This document shows positions 19,441 through 30,555 of a stretch of 64,000 nt of DNA, piece by piece (position 1 is the stretch's first letter; every line of letters starts with the position of its first letter). The notes under the pieces are model-generated. The model did no database searches. It saw nothing but the letters and a program-made list of their open reading frames with translations, and was not told the DNA's origin. This DNA is from Symbiodinium microadriaticum (lineage: Eukaryota; Sar; Dinophyceae; Suessiales; Symbiodiniaceae): positions 604,648-668,647 of the forward strand of contig LSRX01000285.1 in NCBI GenBank assembly GCA_001939145.1, read 5' to 3'. The translations under genes and the position numbers were made by a program.

Positions 19441-19444
19441 GGAA

Positions 19445-20024
19445 GCGGACAATTACAGGTCATTCGCGCAAGCGCCGGAAGCTCGAGACAGAGAGGCGAG
19501 GAGCTTGGGATGTTTAGATTGCACCATTCTAGGAACTTTAGGCTTTCCTGGTTTCGTGACCTCGGCTTATAAGATGGCTTGAGGTGACGGGGGGTTAGAG
19601 TTGCGGATGTTGTTTAGAGTTGCACAGACAGTCACACAAAGCACGCATGCTTCTAAAAACCTGAACATTATTGCGTAGTCGTGTACCTATCTGTGGTCTT
19701 CGCCAGCCTACCTTCCTACGTTCTAACATAATTGTATTGACGGCATATATAGGTGAAGAGGTACATAGGTGGCCACATAATGGACAGAACGATAATTAGG
19801 TTCACATCAACGAAGACAGTTCAAATAAGCAAGCAACAAGCCAACCTACTCACCCACCCAACCTGCCTGCTCACCAAATCAAACAAACAGCGCAAGTTGC
19901 AGTTCAGATTGAATGCCTTGATACAGAAGCAAACTTGGAACTTGAACGTCCAATTTAGGCTGCTGGTATTTCATGTTGGAGCTCTGCGCTACTTAGTTGC
20001 AGGAAGCGGGTGGCCTCTGCTGCT
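19445..20024. other. AT-richer DNA, no gene supported
   Basis: A 112-codon open frame starting at 19753 is rich in K, Q, N, T and L. It extends through the family A element at 20025, so I do not consider it a gene. Nothing else recognised. Confidence 0.4.
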
Positions 20025-20143
20025 CTGGGTTCCTGTTAAGGGATTTAATCTACGTTGCTATAATATTATAATAGGGATCTACAGTAACTAAAATATTCTC
20101 CTTATTATCGTAACTTAAAGTAAATCCCCTAACAAGAACCCAG
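20025..20143 (+). mobile_element. Short TIR element, family A (A4)
   Basis: 119 bp, from CTGGGTTCCTGTTAAGGGATT to AATCCCCTAACAAGAACCCAG, with flanks TGCT and TACT (one mismatch). AT-rich interior with TAATATTATAATAG palindromes. Somewhat longer inside than A3 and A5. Confidence 0.85.
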
Positions 20144-20181
20144 TACTCCAGTGTGTTCGAAATACCTGCAACCCTTTCTGC

Positions 20182-20230
20182 TACACCCCATCCTTCCCTA
20201 AACCCTAAACCCTAAGTGTTACACCCCATC
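20182..20230 (-). repeat. Telomere-motif insert with 11-bp flanking duplication
   Basis: TACACCCCATC occurs at 20182-20192 and at 20220-20230. The 27 bases between contain CCCTAAACCCTAAACCCTAA with short non-matching edges (CTT, GTGT). Same architecture as 11680-11754 but with the CCCTAAA strand on top. Confidence 0.9.
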
Positions 20231-20279
20231 ACTCAGGGGCCATGACCTGCCAGCTTAAGGGGTAAGACCGGCCATCCCG

Positions 20280-20420
20280 CAGCCCCGAAACCATAATATA
20301 CCATAATAGATCAGTTATAACATTCTATCATCTAGCATAATATATCAGACATAATAGTATACTATAATATGCGAAAATGTACTAAAATATACCATGATAT
20401 GCCGTAGTATACCCTTTAAA
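20280..20420. repeat. AT-rich degenerate short repeat
   Basis: Words of the type CATAATATACC, ATAATAGA and TACTATAATATG repeat irregularly over about 140 bp. Resembles the AT-rich stretch at 53200-53960. No coding. Confidence 0.6.
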
Positions 20421-20529
20421 ACATACCCGAAGGCCCAAACCCTCAGCTCTTGGGGGCCTGGAGATTGGTTTGTGCTTGGGGCAAAGTTCGGGAGCGTCGA
20501 AGCTCCGGTATTGAAGTACAGAACATAGG

Positions 20530-21480
20530 GGGCACGGTTTCGGGTTTAGGGCATCGGATTTAGGGCACGGTTTAGGGTTTCGGGTATAGGGTTTAGGGTA
20601 CTGTTTAGGGGTTTGGGTTTTGGGTTAATTGGATTGGAGTTTTGGGGTATACTTTACCTCGGTTCCTGAGTAGCCTCTTTATAATAAGGGTAACCTTTTT
20701 CATACTATTCGGTTTTGGTAAGGGGGCCCTAACCGAAAAAGGGCAAAAGGGTACCACTCAGGGACCTAGTTACTGTAGTTATAAGAAGGAGCTCCGCAAA
20801 ATAGTATTGGTCTTGTCGGGTTGGGAGATATCTGCTCTAGAATTTGTAGGTTTCGGGGCTATGTATGGGTGTTAGGATATAGTCATTTAAGGCTTGGGAT
20901 TTCGGTTTAGGGTTTGTTGCATTTAAACCTTTATAGATCCCTTCAGGGTCGCAAAAAGGGATCCATAAGAGGATTTTCTGTGGGTTTCTCATGGCCATGA
21001 AAGGAGCCCGGAAACTTACTGGTCAAGTAACCTAAGGGAACCAAGGGTTATCCTTTGGGAATATATAGGGCTTAGCATCGTAACCCAAAAAGGTCAGAGC
21101 CCTAAACCCTAATACTGCGGTACCTTGCCTTTGGGTTCTTTTTGCAGATCCGGTCTTCGCATAGTACTCCGCATCTCCCGATTGCACGACGTACTTCAGC
21201 CCGGGGGTTGAAGGCTTGAGGCTTAAGCCCTAGAGTTTAGGGCCTATAGGCCTTATAGAAGTTAGGGTTGAGGGTTTAGGGTTTAGGAATCCTAAACTCC
21301 AAGTTAGGGTCGAGGGCTCCGGGTTGAAGCGTGAAGAATCTCTGAGGAGGCTCCAAGTTTGGGTTTAGGGGTTTAGGGTTTAGGGGTTTCGGGGTTGAGG
21401 AGCTTTGGGGTTTAGGGATTTAGGGATGTAGGCGCTGAGGGATTTAGGGGGTGAGGGGTTCAGGGTTTAGGGTGTTAAGA
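20530..21480 (+). repeat. Dispersed TTTAGGG-type units
   Basis: Clusters of degenerate TTTAGGG occur at about 20540-20635, 20900-20915, 21230-21290 and 21360-21475, with a short CCCTAAACCCTAA at 21100. The DNA between the clusters is unique and has no convincing gene; a 77-codon frame at 20642-20875 is not protein-like enough to call. Confidence 0.75.
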
Positions 21481-21489
21481 AGTCCTATC

Positions 21490-21600
21490 TATTTTATCTG
21501 TCTGTCTATCGTCTGTCTGTCTATGTATATAATACATCTATATATACATACAGTTAGTATATGCATGTATATATATATATATATATACATATGCACGAAG
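21490..21600. repeat. Microsatellites (TCTG/TCTA, then AT)
   Basis: TCTGTCTGTCTATCGTCTGTCTGTCTATG is followed by ATACATC and a run of about ten AT dinucleotides near 21568-21587. Confidence 0.85.
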
Positions 21601-22293
21601 CTAAAGATGCAGCTGGGATATGTATTTATTTCATTCAGTCCTCTGTATGTGCGGTAACGAATCTGTCGAACCGTTGCATGATAAGCCTAGATGCTTATTC
21701 ATTCCGCTTGTTCACTCCTACTTCCGAAATCCTTCGAACGTCCATGCAGCGAAACCGAAGAATCCCAATAAGCCCGGAGCAGCCTCCCCCCAAGCCAGGT
21801 TTTTTGTGCCCGATCCCTCTCGGTACCTGGGGGTTTAGGGCTTAGGATGCAGGGCAGTTTAGGGTTTAGTAATATACGTCCATTGAAGTCATTGAAGGGA
21901 CGGTGAGATTGGGGCAGCCTTCTTAGATTGTACAGTCCTTGTATCATTAAACCCTAAAATCCTAAAGCCTAAACTCCACTGATTTAGGGCTTCAGCTGAG
22001 GTTTGAAGTCGGGCAGCCAAGGAAGTTAGCAATTTCAGTTCTCTGTGAAGAGAACCCGAAACCCTACAGCATAAACCCTAACCTCCAAGACATACGCCCT
22101 AAAACCGCACCACATGGAATGCAAAGCAGGTCGAGGTGTTAAGACCTAAATTCCGTAACTTCTCTCCACATCCGTCCAACCCTAACCTTTCAAGAATGGC
22201 CTTCAAAAGCCGCAAGAAACCATGGTATGAAGCCTGAAACCCTCAGCCCTACAGTAATTTAGTACCTGTATACTTTGGGCCCCAAACCGTGGC

Positions 22294-22759
22294 ATGGCTG
22301 TGGATTCTTCTCCGGAACGGAAAACCTCATCCTGGTGTCACGGCAAGTACTTCAACACAGCTGAGCTTGTCATCTCTGCCCCAAAGGGCCCTAGGTACTG
22401 TTCTAGGAGATACTTCTCCAAATCAAGATACATAAAATGCTCATTCCTAGTATGGAACCCTACATTCTACTCTATAGGTACCGAGGACCATTGGGCACAT
22501 GCTTGAGCAATGCGGTACAGCCCAAGGCACACGTAGCTTTCAGTACGACCTGTTATTCGCAGGTCCTCGAGTAGCTCTTATGCACAGAAAAGATGAGGCA
22601 GTACTGTTCCCAGGTGTGTGCATTCAGGCTAAAGTGCAGATCGGACATGTCTGGACACTCATTTGTTTCCAAGTAATCAGATCATATACGTTTAGTGAGA
22701 ATGCATGTGTTGTGGGACGTTCAAGATCGCGGGCTTTGATAGACATGCGGCGTTCTTGA
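22294..22759 (+). CDS. AT-richer exon candidates, unknown
   Basis: Two adjoining frames: 22294-22506 (MAVDSSPERKTSSWCHGKYF, NTAELVISAPKGPRYCSRRY) and 22499-22759 (RSFQYDLLFAGPRVALMHRK, EAVLFPGVCIQAKVQIGHVW). Both look protein-like, and their codon use is AT-richer than that of the exons at 9-19 kb. They overlap by eight bases in different frames, implying an intron or a frameshift. No family recognised. Confidence 0.35.
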
Positions 22760-23289
22760 GATGTCACATGTCTGGTTTATTTGGCATGCAGGCTTGGGCT
22801 TTCAAGCGGTTGGAAAGTTCACGTCCGAAACCACAGCTCTGAAAGGACTGCATTCCCTCGCCGGAACCTACAGCCTGTTCCCCACATCCCAACAATCACA
22901 AACAAGACAACCACTCTAACGTGTGTACAAAAAAAACAACAAGGTTCCTGAAGGGTGAATGTCATGAGAATCCACGTCACATAAGCTACCAATACTTACC
23001 TTTTCAGTCACCTTACTTGTCCCGCTTGGAAGTACTCATGACCCTTCGATGCTTCGGGTTCAGAGCGAACGAACTAACAGGAAGCCGTGTAAACCCAAAA
23101 TCCCAAAGTCCTAAACCCATCAGTCGTAAGCCTGAAAGCCCTTGAAACCGACAGACCCCCACACCCGAAGCCGGAAGTGCCAAAATTACGAAATTCATCC
23201 TAAACACCTATGCTTTTACAGCTGTCACCCTAACTCCCCCCCTTACCAATAAAAGTAACCTCACTGTTTGAACACTAACCTCCAAACCA

Positions 23290-23797
23290 GAAGCCCTCAA
23301 ACCCCCAAAACTTGAACCCTAAACCCTAAAAGCCCCAATCTCTTAACCCTCAACCCTATACAGAGGGAAAATGTAAGATGCTCCAAGGACGTCAACCCTC
23401 CAAAAGCTCAAACCCCAAGCCCGAAACCCCAATCCCCTATACCCTATTCCCACTAAAACCCCTAAACCCTAAAACTCCTTAAACCCCTAAAACCCTAAAC
23501 CCTAAAGACCCTTACTTAAGCCCCTAGCCATAAAACCTCTGCAGGCACGCAAAAACACATCAGCCAAAACATACGCATTAACATACATACACAGCTGCCT
23601 CCAAGCCTCCCTCCCTCACACCTACCTAATCCTACCTACATTCCTGCCCCAAGCCCTAAACCCTAAACCCAACAACCCTAAACCCTAACCCCAACAACCC
23701 TAAACCCTAAACCCTAAACCCTAAACCCTAAAACCCTAAACCCTAAACCCAAAACCCTAAAACCCCAACAACCCTAAACCCTAAACCCAAAACCCAA
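23290..23797 (-). repeat. CCCTAAA-type arrays
   Basis: Degenerate units at about 23290-23530 and denser, near-perfect units at 23640-23797 (several CCCTAAACCCTAAACCC runs with AACAACCC and AAAACCC variants). 23531-23639 is C- and A-rich unique sequence. Confidence 0.9.
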
Positions 23798-23866
23798 TTT
23801 TCCAGGGCCTCCAGCCCGGGGGCTCGAACCTCGAGCCTTCCCGCGGAGGAGGATCCAAGGGCTTCC

Positions 23867-24022
23867 CAGAGAACCCAAGACCTCTTAGTGAAGGAATATA
23901 CCCCTGAAATCATAATATTAAGGTCCCTATAATCCTTAATTAACCTCTTCATGAAGGAATATAATTACCCTTAACTCATAATTTAAGGCATATTCCTTAG
24001 TTAAGGGGTATTGGGTTCTCTG
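23867..24022 (+). mobile_element. Short TIR element, family B (B1)
   Basis: Inverted termini CAGAGAACCCAA and TTGGGTTCTCTG bound 156 bp of AT-rich DNA with internal repeats of GAAGGAATATA and AATCATAATATTAAGG. The flanks CTTC and TTTC differ at one base. It lies exactly between telomere arrays of opposite orientation. Related to 25155-25238. Confidence 0.8.
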
Positions 24023-24057
24023 GTTTCTTTGAAACTTCCAGGCTTTGGGGTTTTTGG

Positions 24058-24440
24058 GTGCTTTAGGGTTTAGGGTTGAGGGCATTTTAGGGTTTAGGGT
24101 CGAGGGTATTTTAGGGTTTAGGGTTTAGGGTCTTTTAGGGTTTAGGGTTTAGGGCCTTTTAGGGTTTAGGGGGTTTAGGGTTCAGGGTTGAGGGTATTCT
24201 TGGGCTTAGGGTACTTTAGGGTTTAGGGCTTCGGGTCTTTTTAGGGTTTAGGGTACTTTAGGGTTTAGGGTCTTCTCGGGTTAAGGATGTTTTAGGGTTT
24301 AGGGTTTAGGTCTTTTTAGGGTTTAGGATGGTTTAGGGTATTTTAGGTCTTAGGGTTTAGCGTATTTTGGGTTTTAGTGTTGTAGGGCTTGGGGTTTAGG
24401 TGGCTTCGTGGGGGTTTAGGGTCTTCTATGGGGGGGGGGT
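24058..24440 (+). repeat. TTTAGGG-type array with TTTTAGGG variants
   Basis: Dense TTTAGGG/TTTTAGGG units with GTCGAGGGTA, GTACTTTAGGG and GTCTTTTAGGG spacers, grading into unique sequence by about 24440. Opposite orientation to the arrays at 23290-23797. Confidence 0.9.
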
Positions 24441-24649
24441 CGAGGATTTAGGCTGGAAGTTTCTTCTGGCTTGCAAGGGGGCGAAGATTAGAAGGTTCAG
24501 GGTTGAGAGGTTTGGGGTCAGGGCCTTCGGCTCGTTCGGTCGACGTCGAGGGCTTTTGGACTCTAGGGGCTCATATAGCTCAGAATTCTTTTCCGACCGA
24601 AGGGCTTCATGGGTTTGGGGTCTAGACTCTAGGGGTCTTAGGGGTTTAG

Positions 24650-24795
24650 GACGAAACTACTACTCCTGCTACTGTTACTATTGCTACTACTAGGGCAACT
24701 ACTACTTACAAATACTACTACTGCGAAAACGAGGACTACTACGAATGCTAGGACTACTAAAAACTACTCAGACGACAACAGCGACGACGATTTCT
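24650..24795 (+). repeat. Degenerate ACT trinucleotide repeat
   Basis: CTACTACTCCTGCTACTGTT and many further ACTACTACN words; it decays into ACGACAACAGCGACGACGA. No gene. Confidence 0.8.
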
Positions 24796-25154
24796 TATGC
24801 ATGATAACATAACAATCGTAACAACAGAACTGTACTAGAAACTTCGCATGCCTTTCGTGCAAGAGCGAAATCTGCAGTAGTTGCAGCACAAATCTGGGTC
24901 CCACAATACTGACGTTTGGGCAGTACCATTATCTTTATTTCTTTCAACCTATCTATCTATCCATCTATCTGTCTATGTATGTATAGGTCCAGGACCTCTC
25001 TCATGCGCTTAAGTCTTAACCTGAATGATGGCTCTCAACGCGAAGGGGCGCCTCCTGGCACGTGCAGTCCTTGTTGGCAGCTTCGGACCTGGAAACCGAG
25101 TTCTGCCAGGATGAAACCCTAGAGCTTCCTACAATCCTACAGCTAAAGCTCTAC

Positions 25155-25238
25155 CCAGAGAACCCAATACGCCTCAATTAAGGAATATACTTCAAATCAT
25201 AATATTGAGGCCCCTATAATTTAAGGTATATCCTCTGG
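25155..25238 (+). mobile_element. Short element, family B relative (B2), right end short
   Basis: Starts CCAGAGAACCCAATACGCC, shares AATTAAGGAATATAC and AATCATAATATTGAGGCCCC with B1, and ends ATATCCTCTGG. The right inverted terminus lacks the TTGGGTT part, so the copy is internally or terminally deleted. Confidence 0.65.
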
Positions 25239-25619
25239 GTAAGACTCTAAGCTTTTCCTGCACCTGCTTGCCACGCGAGCTCAAACACCCGATGGTAACG
25301 CGCCTGCAACTTCGGCTGCCATGATGGAGCATCGAGACCATGCCCTTTGAAGAAACAGTGAGACTACGCAGGTACAGCTATACGTGTAATATTTGATGTT
25401 GTGGGACACTTCGCAACAGACGTGTGTAAATGGCTAGATGCAAATTTCAGAACACGTCGACAGAGTGAATCAAGTGCCTGCAACAGCAATACGGCAATAC
25501 ATGTCAGATCGTGCAAGCCGCCCGCGTCCTCACATTGCAAATCACATGAGCCAATCTTGAAGCATGCTTCATTACGAAATCGGCTCGTTGAAGTTCTGCA
25601 ATGGCGCAGGGCGCAAAAC

Positions 25620-25707
25620 ATATATAAAGAAAACTATATGTATACAATATATATATATATATGTGACAAAAAATAACAATAATAATAATAATAAGAGTAA
25701 TATAATT
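25620..25707. repeat. AT and AAT microsatellites bordering the gap
   Basis: Runs of AT and of AAT/ATA precede the Ns. Such sequence commonly breaks assemblies. Confidence 0.85.
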
Positions 25708-26542
25708 NNNNNNNNNNNNNNNNNNNNNNNNNNNNNNNNNNNNNNNNNNNNNNNNNNNNNNNNNNNNNNNNNNNNNNNNNNNNNNNNNNNNNNNNNNNNN
25801 NNNNNNNNNNNNNNNNNNNNNNNNNNNNNNNNNNNNNNNNNNNNNNNNNNNNNNNNNNNNNNNNNNNNNNNNNNNNNNNNNNNNNNNNNNNNNNNNNNNN
25901 NNNNNNNNNNNNNNNNNNNNNNNNNNNNNNNNNNNNNNNNNNNNNNNNNNNNNNNNNNNNNNNNNNNNNNNNNNNNNNNNNNNNNNNNNNNNNNNNNNNN
26001 NNNNNNNNNNNNNNNNNNNNNNNNNNNNNNNNNNNNNNNNNNNNNNNNNNNNNNNNNNNNNNNNNNNNNNNNNNNNNNNNNNNNNNNNNNNNNNNNNNNN
26101 NNNNNNNNNNNNNNNNNNNNNNNNNNNNNNNNNNNNNNNNNNNNNNNNNNNNNNNNNNNNNNNNNNNNNNNNNNNNNNNNNNNNNNNNNNNNNNNNNNNN
26201 NNNNNNNNNNNNNNNNNNNNNNNNNNNNNNNNNNNNNNNNNNNNNNNNNNNNNNNNNNNNNNNNNNNNNNNNNNNNNNNNNNNNNNNNNNNNNNNNNNNN
26301 NNNNNNNNNNNNNNNNNNNNNNNNNNNNNNNNNNNNNNNNNNNNNNNNNNNNNNNNNNNNNNNNNNNNNNNNNNNNNNNNNNNNNNNNNNNNNNNNNNNN
26401 NNNNNNNNNNNNNNNNNNNNNNNNNNNNNNNNNNNNNNNNNNNNNNNNNNNNNNNNNNNNNNNNNNNNNNNNNNNNNNNNNNNNNNNNNNNNNNNNNNNN
26501 NNNNNNNNNNNNNNNNNNNNNNNNNNNNNNNNNNNNNNNNNN
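25708..26542. other. Assembly gap (Ns)
   Basis: 835 undetermined bases. Any reading frame spanning them is an artefact. Confidence 1.
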
Positions 26543-26638
26543 TCAAGCATTTTTGTCTGAACTCGACCCCTCTCTTGATGCGAGCGAGCACCCAGTTTCA
26601 GCAGATGGGTGATGGAATGCCGATCTGAGACAAGTTGA

Positions 26639-26887
26639 ATGCACGGCCCTCGCCGGAGTCCATTGCAGGGGGGCATACGACCGCCTGCTGGTACTGCTGT
26701 GGATGCTTTCTGGATCGGCGAGGGGGTCGTCCAGACAGTGCGGACGACGGGAGCTACGGGAGTCGCGATGAGACTCCACCATGGACGAGGGCTGCATCCA
26801 AACTTTCACAGACATGAAGGCGCCGGCGGGCCTCACCGGGCCACTTTCTTCCTGTGCCTAGCAGAACAGAACCGCGCGCCGCGCTGA
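26639..26887 (+). CDS. Exon candidate, unknown
   Basis: The frame reads GTAVDAFWIGEGVVQTVRTT, GVAMRLHHGRGLHPNFHRHE and RATFFLCLAEQNRAPR, then a stop at 26887. It is glycine- and histidine-rich but protein-like. The opposite strand is also open. No domain recognised. Confidence 0.3.
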   Translation: MHGPRRSPLQGGIRPPAGTAVDAFWIGEGVVQTVRTTGATGVAMRLHHGRGLHPNFHRHEGAGGPHRATFFLCLAEQNRAPR

Positions 26888-27988
26888 CACCCCCGGAACC
26901 GTTCACTAACTTTGGCACCTGAATGCCAAGCTTCCAAGCACGAAGTTCCCGAGCGGGAGGGAGCTGTGCGTGAAACCATCTGACGGGGGGCCCAGCCTTA
27001 TGGGAGCCGGCAGCGCCGGCAGGTTCAGGAGCTTCCTCCAGAACCATTAAGCCTCAAAGGTCCGGGACTCAGGAACGGCGTCAGAAGGTAAAAGCAACCG
27101 GAAGCTCTAGGGTCGATGGACCCTTGAAGGGACGGTCCTCACGTGGGCATAGCGGAGCATAGCCGCATAGACAGAGGATGGGAAAAGGTGAGCACATGCC
27201 AAGAGCGGCTCGAAGACCGGCATGAGCGCTGGCTGCCTTGTGAAGCAAGTAGCAGGGCCAAACACCGGCAGATCTTCTGTGTCCTGGACGAGGCAAAAGG
27301 ACTTTTGACAAACCGTCGCCAAGGGCAGAGACCTTGCCGCAGGTCCGATGCTTCCTCTTGCAAAAGCACCGTAGAATTGAGCTTTAGACTTAGCTGTAAG
27401 CTTCGGTTTCACGCTGCGCAGGGAGATGATGATTTCAGACATCCCTAGCCGGTCCGCCGAGAGAGCTCGTGTCGGTTTCCGCAAGTTGCAAGATCGAGGG
27501 CGGCATGTCCATAGCCGCTGCGCAGGACTTAGCAAAAACCATGAAGTGACCCTCCCGCATCCCCGAGACATGTAGGGTTCCCTGGTATAGCTAGGCTCTG
27601 AGGCCTTTTAGAAGACATGCTGTTTTGGAGTGTATGGCACGCACCACCTCAGCCTAGACGGCCAGGACATCCACGATCTCGCTTCCTCTTGCAAAAGCGA
27701 TGTAGTCAGGCTGGCCGGCACCTCGGCGACATGGCGTTCATTGGAAAACCAGTAGAGTGAGCTACTCCTTTGACGATGGAGTGCAGCCCAGATAAAGCTG
27801 GGCGACCTTGGCAGGAGGCGGCTTTCAGCCACCAGTTTCCCCTCCTCACAGCAGGGGTGCTGTGGACTGGAAAGATGAAAATCGTAGTTTTCCAGTCCCT
27901 CTCCTTCTGGAGAAAGCGCCGAAGTAGACGGCGCCACGCAGGGGAGAGTGGATTTGGCCAAAGACTGGATGGAGAGGGCGGGTGCTAA
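26888..27988. other. Unassigned, open frames on both strands
   Basis: Frames at 27143-27448 (+) and 27107-27571 (-) overlap and neither is clearly better. A short repeated phrase CTTCCTCTTGCAAAAGC occurs at about 27350 and 27683. No telomere units. Confidence 0.3.
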
Positions 27989-28261
27989 TGCGTCTTCGGC
28001 TTTCCGGTTCTTGGTCTACACGCTGGTGGTGCTCATCTGCACCTGAAAGGCATCAAATTGCGCGATCTTGGCAAGAGCAACTTGGGGATCAAAGACCCGG
28101 CGTCGGCAACGCCAAGCATTGCTTTCTTTGATATGGGGTCGTGGAGCCACTCTGCCGACTCCATTGGCCCTGCAGAGGGTTTGGGGATTTCACCCAAGCC
28201 TATTGCCCCTCCAAGCACGAATGGCCACAGGCTTGTGCAAGCAGGAACCGCCAGTCTCTGA
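27989..28261 (+). CDS. Exon candidate, unknown
   Basis: Open after a TAA at 27986, reading FPVLGLHAGGAHLHLKGIKL, RDLGKSNLGIKDPASATPSI, AFFDMGSWSHSADSIGPAEG and LGISPKPIAPPST, then TGA at 28259. A very good donor, CCAG|GTAAAGT, lies only eight bases after the stop; it is in phase with the +1 frame (QEPPVSECQ), so a one-base frameshift or an alternative frame is possible. GxxLRDLGKxxLGIKDP recalls the start of C2 domains, but the resemblance is too weak to name it. Confidence 0.4.
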   Translation, partial: CVFGFPVLGLHAGGAHLHLKGIKLRDLGKSNLGIKDPASATPSIAFFDMGSWSHSADSIGPAEGLGISPKPIAPPSTNGHRLVQAGTASL

Positions 28262-28910
28262 GTGCCAGGTAAAGTCGGTCGGAGTCGGAGTGAGTTGGTG
28301 ACGCTAACCAAGTCACACGATCAATGCCGAACAAGAGCATGCTCAACGTTGACATGGGCCAACATAGCTGGCAGCCGAGGTGCATTGATACGGAACGAGC
28401 TGGCGACCATCGAGTAAGTTGTATGTCTGAGCACTCGCGCCAATGTTGTCCTTCGGCTGTAGGGAGCTTTGGAGCTTTCTCTCTTCTCAGTGTTGCACTC
28501 AGCTTTCGTCTGGGCTGACATTGGAATTCAAAAACCCAGTGCCGAGGCAGGCCCAAAGCACTGTTGGTCGCTGTGCCTCTGCTTCGGCATCGGTTGCGGA
28601 AACCCATGCGTGATAACGAAAACTCGATGTTCTCAGCTCCTTTGCCACGCTTTGCTAATGACCCAGCCTTTTCCACCAAATGCTTCTTGATACATGTGAT
28701 ACAGCGCGCACCACACAGTGAACGCAAAGCAGACTGCCCGGTGGCGGGCCACAGCTGACCCTTGCAGGGCCATAGTGACAACCGCAGCGGCCCCGTGTCC
28801 GCTTAGTGGTAAGCCTGGCATCCATGTCTGATCGCCGCATCGGACGGTGCTTCAGACGAGCAAAAGCTTCTGCACACTTAGAATGCGGCTACACCAAGGC
28901 TTGTGCAGGT

Positions 28911-30086
28911 TTAGTCGGGTAAATCGGTAAATCGTTCAATCTTTCTGTTCAGACGGGTTGGGACTGTGACTGTCACTTCGTGGCACATCTCGCTGCCCAC
29001 GGTTTCGGCTTCACAACTCCTAGATTTTCAGAGCAAGCGCCCTTACCCATCACCTTGTACCCAACTTCTCTTGGGCACGAAGCGCCAGCACATCTGCACG
29101 GCTGCGCTCAAAGAATGCTGTGCGCTTTCCAAGTCTTTGGCCGAGCGCCAGTTTCTTCTCCAAGTCGCTGCAGACTTCGTCCTTGAAATCATCTGGGGGC
29201 TTTTTGCACAAGTCCGATACTAGTCTTTTCGAAATGCCTAAGCCAAGACGTGCAAGGCAAAAGCCAAACACAAGGCTCTCCGGACTAACGCACTTCGGAC
29301 CACCCTTCGGGCCGGCTCGTGAAGCCGAAAGCTGGGGGAAGGCGATGGTTCAATTGGGGCGGTTGCCGAGAGATGTCCCGTCTCAGCTCTGTGGCTTCAT
29401 GGCCGACTTAGTGCAAGCGGGCCCAGAGATCGCGGGCCGCCTGCGCCTGCTCCAGCCATTCCGATTTACGGAAAGTGCCTGTCAGGAAGAGTCGACCGCT
29501 CTCACAGCACACCAGGCGCGGTCGCTTTCGACAGCCCCTCGGTTCTCCGCATTCCGAGCGCCTGGGCCGAAATCACTCTAGCCTGTAGTTTTATGCGAGC
29601 TGGAGTACGGCCAACGTAGAAGCAGGCACAGCAACTGCACTCCCTGGCCAGTACATCCCTGGTTTCGTGCCGACCTACAAAACTGAATCAGCCATCAGAT
29701 TGATGAGGAATAAGTTACACCAGAAGCTACCGATCGGCACTCTGTGGAACAGACCGTGCAGGCTTGGCGCAAAGGAAAACACACCGAGTCTCTTTTGAGG
29801 TCCTGTGGAACATACACTTCAGAGCACGAGCAGATCCTGGCACGTCAAGACATCAGTCTCTGGCTCTTCTGGGCTCTTGAAGAAGGACACCGTTTCGAGG
29901 GCCTAGACGTCAGGAATCTGCAGAATACCATCGGCGTGCATAGAAATGGACCCCGGGGTTGAGCAGCTGCCTTATCGGCTGGTTCTTTGTCGAACAAGGA
30001 ATTTTTATCAGAATCGTCCTTACTAAACACAGCTTTAGATCCTTTAGCGGACTTCTCAACCAGATGCCTCACGGCTTCGTCCTCGA
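28911..30086 (-). CDS. Multi-exon gene candidate, unknown
   Basis: Four minus-strand pieces look coding. 30086-29971: EDEAVRHLVEKSAKGSKAVF and SKDDSDKNSLFDKEPADK, with a GC-type donor AAG|GCAGCT. 29561-29407: LVCCESGRLFLTGTFRKSEW and LEQAQAARDLWARL. 29237-29054: KRLVSDLCKKPPDDFKDEVC, SDLEKKLALGQRLGKRTAFF and RADVLALRAQEKLG. 29019-28911: CEAETVGSEMCHEVTVTVPT and NRKIERFTDLPD, then TAA. The last two join in phase if the 34-bp interval 29020-29053 is removed (donor AAG|GTGATG, acceptor AATCTAG). The donor of the second piece is unclear. The plus strand is also open across 28966-29223 but is hydrophobic, as an antisense of charged codons would be. No family recognised. Confidence 0.45.
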
Positions 30087-30555
30087 CTTGGCATGCGAGG
30101 AAGGTCCAAGGCTGCCTGGCACTCGAACTTCGCGACAGGAAAGCAGGGGCTTGCATTGCGCGGAGCAGCCAAGAGGGACAAAACGAGGACAAGGTGTGTC
30201 AAGCAACGGTCAACCGGCAGTCCAAAGGAGCAAAGAAAGAGGAGGCGGTCCCAGGCCCGGGAGCGGCGGTTACAGGACACAGCCTGCAAAAAAGGCCCGC
30301 CCTTTGGCGCCTAGTGGCGGCCAGAAGACCAGAGGAATCGAAGAGCGCCGGCCGGAGGCTTGCACGGCTTGCATGCAGCAGACCCCCACATTCGTCGCCA
30401 AAACCGCCATGTCAAAAAGCCCGGTCATCCACTTGCAGAAAGCGAGTTGACCAGGCTGAGCTTTTGAGTACGACTTTCCAGACTTACTGGGTGGACTGGC
30501 GCCGACCAGCCGTTCTCGAAAACGAGCACGGAAGAGCTCTGACTAGCTCTTCTTT

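Noticed and set aside
19753-20091. 112-codon K/Q/N/T-rich frame
   Set aside because: Runs into and through a mobile element and lacks splice or composition support.
25504-26676. Very long reading frames of 339-390 codons on both strands
   Set aside because: They consist almost wholly of undetermined residues across the N gap.
28058-28261. C2 domain
   Set aside because: Only a short LRD...DP resemblance; the calcium-binding aspartates and the rest of the fold are not visible.
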